Positions 36,482-36,577 of a stretch of 36,577 bases of DNA are shown one piece after another. The position numbers and the translations under genes are program-made. The stretch lies in the IMG/VR virus record IMGVR_UViG_3300045741_000242, positions 1 through 36,577 of that record; one strand, 5' to 3'. This stretch comes from a virus. Every line of letters starts with the position of its first letter. Positions within the stretch are counted from its first letter, which is position 1. The notes beneath the pieces are model-generated. The model had not been told where the DNA came from, searched no databases, and worked only from the letters and a program-made list of their open reading frames with translations.

Positions 36482-36577
36482 CCACCGACTACACGGCGCT
36501 GCTGGTGCTTGTCATTGTCGCAATCTATTTTGTGAAGAAGCCGTGAGCAGGCTTGTCTGGCACATCAGAATCGGTCG
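36451..36577. repeat. Terminal overlap, copy 2 (circle junction)
   Basis: Identical to 1-127. It contains the end of the 74-aa gene, a full copy of the 22-aa membrane peptide gene (36478-36546), and the first codons of the 56-aa gene (from 36543). It marks the same locus as the first 127 bases, not a second copy in the genome. Confidence 0.95.

Overview
The window is a complete tailed-phage genome in a high-GC background. The first and last 127 bases are identical, so the sequence closes into a circle of 36,450 unique bases. Two blocks of closely packed, mostly start/stop-overlapping genes diverge from about 31.5 kb and converge near 0.6 kb. No stretch over 300 bases lacks a gene, and no tRNA, rRNA, CRISPR array or insertion sequence was seen.

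The minus-strand block (31.47 kb down to 0.63 kb) begins with regulation and replication: a 64-aa lambda-type HTH repressor, a winged-helix protein, an O-like replication protein, a probable helicase-loader-like protein, small membrane proteins, a RusA resolvase and a second HTH protein. It continues with a T7-style morphogenesis module: portal, a repetitive virion protein, scaffold, major capsid, a strong terminator, tail tubular proteins A and B, a GNAT acetyltransferase, internal virion proteins, small and large terminase and a beta-helix tail fibre. It ends with lysis genes: an M15 peptidase endolysin, several one-helix membrane proteins and nested i-/o-spanins. One 1361-aa internal protein is a polyvalent toxin-like fusion with zeta-kinase, ADP-ribosyltransferase-like and ddrB-ParB-like regions.

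The plus-strand block (31.57 kb through the circle junction to about 0.6 kb) is a run of roughly 20 small early genes. Most are unrecognised. They include a DUF2958 protein and a Redbeta/RecT-type annealing protein. Near the junction, neighbouring small genes share start and end sequences, as if assembled by recombination at short repeats.

The mixture is unusual. Head and tail are T7-like, but there is no phage RNA polymerase, DNA polymerase, primase-helicase or integrase. Control looks lambda-like: two sigma70 promoters each carry a pair of perfect ATAG-N7-CTAT operators, and one pair lies between the divergent repressor and early promoters. A candidate origin inside the O-like gene has seven tandem hexamers and three arrays of GTAAC repeats nearby. 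Beside it is a perfect 14-bp palindrome matching the core of bacterial parS. My inference is a temperate or plasmid-like podovirus of a high-GC proteobacterium that uses host RNA polymerase and possibly host ParB. The host assignment is tentative.
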